From contig NZ_BMHK01000007.1 of NCBI RefSeq assembly GCF_014640675.1, positions 237 through 64,236 of the forward strand: DNA of 64,000 nucleotides, written 5' to 3'. The DNA is from Novosphingobium endophyticum. Lineage in GTDB: Bacteria; Pseudomonadota; Alphaproteobacteria; Sphingomonadales; Sphingomonadaceae. Below, in pieces: positions 62,110 through 64,000 of this stretch. The notes below the pieces were generated by a model. It searched no databases. It was given only the letters and a program-made list of their open reading frames with translations, and was not told where the DNA came from. The translations under genes and the position numbers were made by a program. Numbering within the stretch: position 1 is the stretch's first letter; each line of letters opens with the position of its first letter.

Positions 62110-62961
62110 CTATTCGGCTTTCCGGCGGAGCGGCTGCCGGACCATGAGAACGTCGCGGTCCAGCCATGACAGCAGCGTTTCCGCCGTGCTGCCCAGTAGC
62201 GCATTGCCGATACCGCCACGGCCATGCGTACCGAGCACGACAAGGTCCACTTTCCTCTCGGCGAAGACTTCGGCGAAGACCTGATCGGTGTTGCCGTAGC
62301 GCATGAGCAATTCGATGCGGTCCAACGCCTCGGCGGGCAGGTTCGCATCCTTCAGGAACGTCTCGAGCCGGTGCTGCTCCTCGTCGTGGACTTCCGCCTC
62401 GTGCGCTTCGCGGCTGACAAGCCCTTCGTAGGGTACGTGAAAGGCGTGCAGCAGGGTCAGCCGCGCCCGCGGAAACTGCGCGGCCGCCACACGCAGGGCA
62501 TTGGCCGAACATTCGGAAAAATCCGTCCCCACGACAATCTTGTCGTATTCGAACTCGGGTTCGCGCTTGACGACGAGCACCGGCGCGCCGGCGTGGCGGA
62601 CGATGCGATGGACCGTGGTGCCAAGGAAATAGTCGCCGAACTCGTCATAACGGGTAACGCCCGTGACGATGAGGTCGGCGCCGATCCGCTCCGCGACTTC
62701 GGGAACGATCCGGGAGGTCGGTCCACAGGCGATCTGCAGTTCGACCGGCGAACCGGCCGGGGGGAGCCGCGCCGAAAGCGTCTCGCGCAATGCGTCGATA
62801 CGATAGGAGGGGACCACGCGGTTCTGATCCGCGTCGATGACATGCAGTGCGACCAGCCGCGCCTCGCAACGATCCGCAAGCTGCGCCGCGCGCCTTGCGG
62901 GGCGGTCGCTGCGCGAAGACAGATCATGCGCCAGCAGGATGGTTTCAAAAGGACTGCTCAT
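62110..62961 (-). CDS. tandem universal stress protein (two Usp domains)
   Basis: 283 aa containing two UspA folds. Domain 1 starts ETILLAHDLSSRSDRPARRAAQLA and domain 2 starts DKIVVGTDFSECSANALRVA. The ATP-binding G-2x-G-9x-G(S/T) motif is complete in domain 2 (GTHGRGGIGNALLGSTAE); domain 1 has a modified version (GVTRYDEFGDYFLGTTVH). Cytoplasmic, stress or starvation related; no partner nearby. Confidence 0.92.
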   Translation of the reverse strand: MSSPFETILLAHDLSSRSDRPARRAAQLADRCEARLVALHVIDADQNRVVPSYRIDALRETLSARLPPAGSPVELQIACGPTSRIVPEVAERIGADLIVTGVTRYDEFGDYFLGTTVHRIVRHAGAPVLVVKREPEFEYDKIVVGTDFSECSANALRVAAAQFPRARLTLLHAFHVPYEGLVSREAHEAEVHDEEQHRLETFLKDANLPAEALDRIELLMRYGNTDQVFAEVFAERKVDLVVLGTHGRGGIGNALLGSTAETLLSWLDRDVLMVRQPLRRKAE

Positions 62962-63391
62962 GGACGGATCACCCTTTGCCTTTGGCGGGCTGCATTCTGT
63001 GGCAATCGCCCCAGCGAGTCAAAGCCCGTCGGGGACAGTCGCCGCCATCCGTCTGCGAAGCCGAAGGGGAAGGGCAGGCACGCCCTATCGCCCGCTGGCG
63101 AATGCGGGATAACGCCGGAAGGGAGAAGACACGGCGGACGGTGCGGCCGGCGTGGGGGGTCTGACACCACGGCCCTTCGAGGGGCTCGGGACAGGACTTG
63201 GCTGGCGTTCCATCATGCGAACGGCGGTGAGGGGAACACACGTCTCACCAACTCGGCCCTGGCGGTCGAGGCGCCGGCGGGACGGGCTCGCTCCCCTGCC
63301 GCCGGCCGAACGGGGCGCTACCCCCGAAGGCAAAGCCTCGCCGCGATGCAGGCGGCCCTGTCTGCGGGGTTGCCGGCCGCATCGCGGCGGC
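62962..63391. other. 430-bp region without a supported gene
   Basis: Open frames here lack starts, Shine-Dalgarno sites or recognisable protein. It contains CCCTTCGAGGGGCTCGGGACAGG at about 63171-63194 (split: CCCTTCGAGG, GGCTCGGGACAGG), a string resembling a common dispersed proteobacterial repeat end. The rest resembles decayed sequence. The hairpin at 63339-63389 belongs to the 3' end of the next leftward gene. Confidence 0.45.
63339..63389 (-). terminator. hairpin downstream of the small PspB-like gene
   Basis: Perfect 11-bp arms CGCCGCGATGC (63339-63349) and GCATCGCGGCG (63379-63389), with further GGCGGCC/GGCCG pairing inside, 3 bp after the stop at 63392. No T run, so its role as terminator or RNA-stabilising end is uncertain. 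Confidence 0.5.
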
Positions 63392-63625
63392 CTAATCACG
63401 CAGCGATTCGATCTCTCGCGCCAGCTCGTCGCCGCGCCGTTCGTCGGTGGCGATGCGTTCCAGCACCGAGATGCGCTTGCGCAGGGCCTCCACCTCGTGT
63501 TCGAGTTCTTCCTCGCGGGCGGGATTGCCGGGCCGGTCGTTCCCCAGCGCCCGGTACTTCTGCGCGCGCAGCCAGGTGATGGAGGCGATCGCGAAGAGAA
63601 CGACAACGGCGGTCCAGAAACTCAT
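63392..63625 (-). CDS. small PspB-like membrane protein (paralogue 1)
   Basis: 77 aa. One N-terminal membrane helix (MSFWTAVVVLFAIASITWL), then a charged amphipathic coiled-coil region EELEHEVEALRKRISVLERIA and the end REIESLRD. The plan (short helix plus RxxVLERIxxxx motif) resembles phage-shock protein B, but identity to PspB is low. Its neighbours at 63665 and 63979 share the LERI...EI(E/Q)(S/A)LR pattern, so this is a tandem family. Function unknown, perhaps envelope stress. Confidence 0.75.
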   Translation of the reverse strand: MSFWTAVVVLFAIASITWLRAQKYRALGNDRPGNPAREEELEHEVEALRKRISVLERIATDERRGDELAREIESLRD

Positions 63626-63664
63626 TATCCTGTTTTCCCCTGTGTATCCTGCCGGATCATCCGC

Positions 63665-63949
63665 CTAGTTGACGGTCTTGTCCCTCTCGGCGGAGTGCAT
63701 TTCCTCAACCTCGCGCTGGTCGCGCAGGGCCTCGATCTGCAGCGCGGTGTCGTATCCGCCCTCGGTAATGATCCGTTCGAGCACGCGGACGCGCTCCTCG
63801 AGCTGGGCATTGCTTGTCGCATACTGCGCCGCTTTCTCGGCGGTGGCTTCAAGCTCCATCCGGATCACTTCCTTGCGGTGCCTGGTCCAGATCGCGATGA
63901 TCGGAATGGCAAGCGCCATCATCGGAATGAGATAGGCAAAGTCGAACAT
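63665..63949 (-). CDS. small PspB-like membrane protein (paralogue 2)
   Basis: 94 aa. N-terminal helix (FDFAYLIPMMALAIPIIAIW), a basic stop-transfer (TRHRKEVIR), then a coiled coil with LEERVRVLERIITEGGYDTALQIEALRDQ. The stretch RVRVLERIITEGGYD is close to the PspB pattern. It is followed by paralogue 1 (39-bp gap) and preceded by a partial third copy 29 bp upstream. Together they look like one leftward operon. Confidence 0.78.
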   Translation of the reverse strand: MFDFAYLIPMMALAIPIIAIWTRHRKEVIRMELEATAEKAAQYATSNAQLEERVRVLERIITEGGYDTALQIEALRDQREVEEMHSAERDKTVN

Positions 63950-63978
63950 GTGTCAGGCCCCTGGGTGGATCGGTCCGG

Positions 63979-64000
63979 TCAGCGCAGGCTCTCGATCTCG
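63979..64000 (-). CDS. third PspB-like paralogue, 3' end only
   Basis: The stop TGA is at 63981-63979 and the last codons visible before the window edge read Glu-Ile-Glu-Ser-Leu-Arg. That is the same C-terminal EIESLR as in paralogue 1 and close to QIEALR in paralogue 2. Only six codons are visible, so the call rests on that match and on the tandem position. Confidence 0.5.

Overview
The window is about 65% G+C and almost entirely coding. Gene content and order point to a sphingomonad alphaproteobacterium, most like Novosphingobium or Sphingobium. The evidence is the overlapping run dapF-mtaB-ftsY-ispZ, a COQ9 homologue, a NasS/NasT pair, short palindromic dispersed repeats, and many GTG starts with 4-bp overlaps. 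The genus call is inference. I see no tRNA, rRNA, CRISPR array, phage or transposase gene.

Layout. (1) 31-4502: an L,D-transpeptidase, a small proline-rich lipoprotein, then a catabolic set in which an SMP-30/gluconolactonase gene is divergent from a 2-hydroxyacid dehydrogenase/RraA-type aldolase pair. (2) 4411-6201: a DUF389 membrane protein. (3) 6503-15677: a complete, tightly packed glycogen operon glgP-glgB-glgC-glgA-glgX. (4) 15792-26897: nitrate locus I. It holds the regulators nasT-nasS, a leader RNA, nrtA-nrtB-nrtCD (two ATPases fused), a 106-bp palindromic repeat, an outer-membrane porin, an FNT channel (nirC-like), a PP2C phosphatase/Ser-Thr kinase fusion, and cyanase. (5) 27010-37032: housekeeping genes, including a PuuD-like membrane protein, ispZ, ftsY, mtaB, dapF, a GGDEF/EAL protein, a 2OG-Fe(II) oxygenase, an EVE protein, an LplT-like MFS carrier and pgsA. 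(6) 37066-43666: nitrate locus II, with a second leader RNA, nirB-nirD, a 146-bp repeat, nasA and cobA (SUMT, for siroheme). (7) 43784-47378: an ECF sigma/anti-sigma pair divergent from a secreted S8 protease and followed by a Gly/Ala/Ser-rich secreted protein. (8) 47603-64000: aldo/keto reductase, folD, purU, an exonuclease, a second GGDEF/EAL protein, ribE-ribD, an M48-type metalloprotease, UPF0260, Sco, an ankyrin protein, COQ9, feoA-feoB, ssb, Usp, and at least three tandem PspB-like small membrane proteins running off the right edge.

Two regulatory circuits can be read directly from the DNA. First, nrtA and nirB are 20 kb apart but carry matching control modules. Each has TGCAC(C/T)GCAAAAAAG, a -35/-10 pair with an 18-bp spacer, two hexaloop hairpins with A at loop position 1 and G at position 4 (the ANTAR signature), and an intrinsic terminator whose 5' arm overlaps the second hairpin. 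This is the target expected for NasT antitermination under NasS control, and it would coordinate nitrate uptake with nitrite reduction. Second, a palindrome between the ECF sigma gene and the S8 protease gene reads GGATGAAA-N14-CGTT on both strands. A third copy with the same spacing lies before the Gly-rich protein gene. I read this as the autoregulated promoter of the sigma factor, defining a small secretion/envelope regulon that I do not recognise as described.
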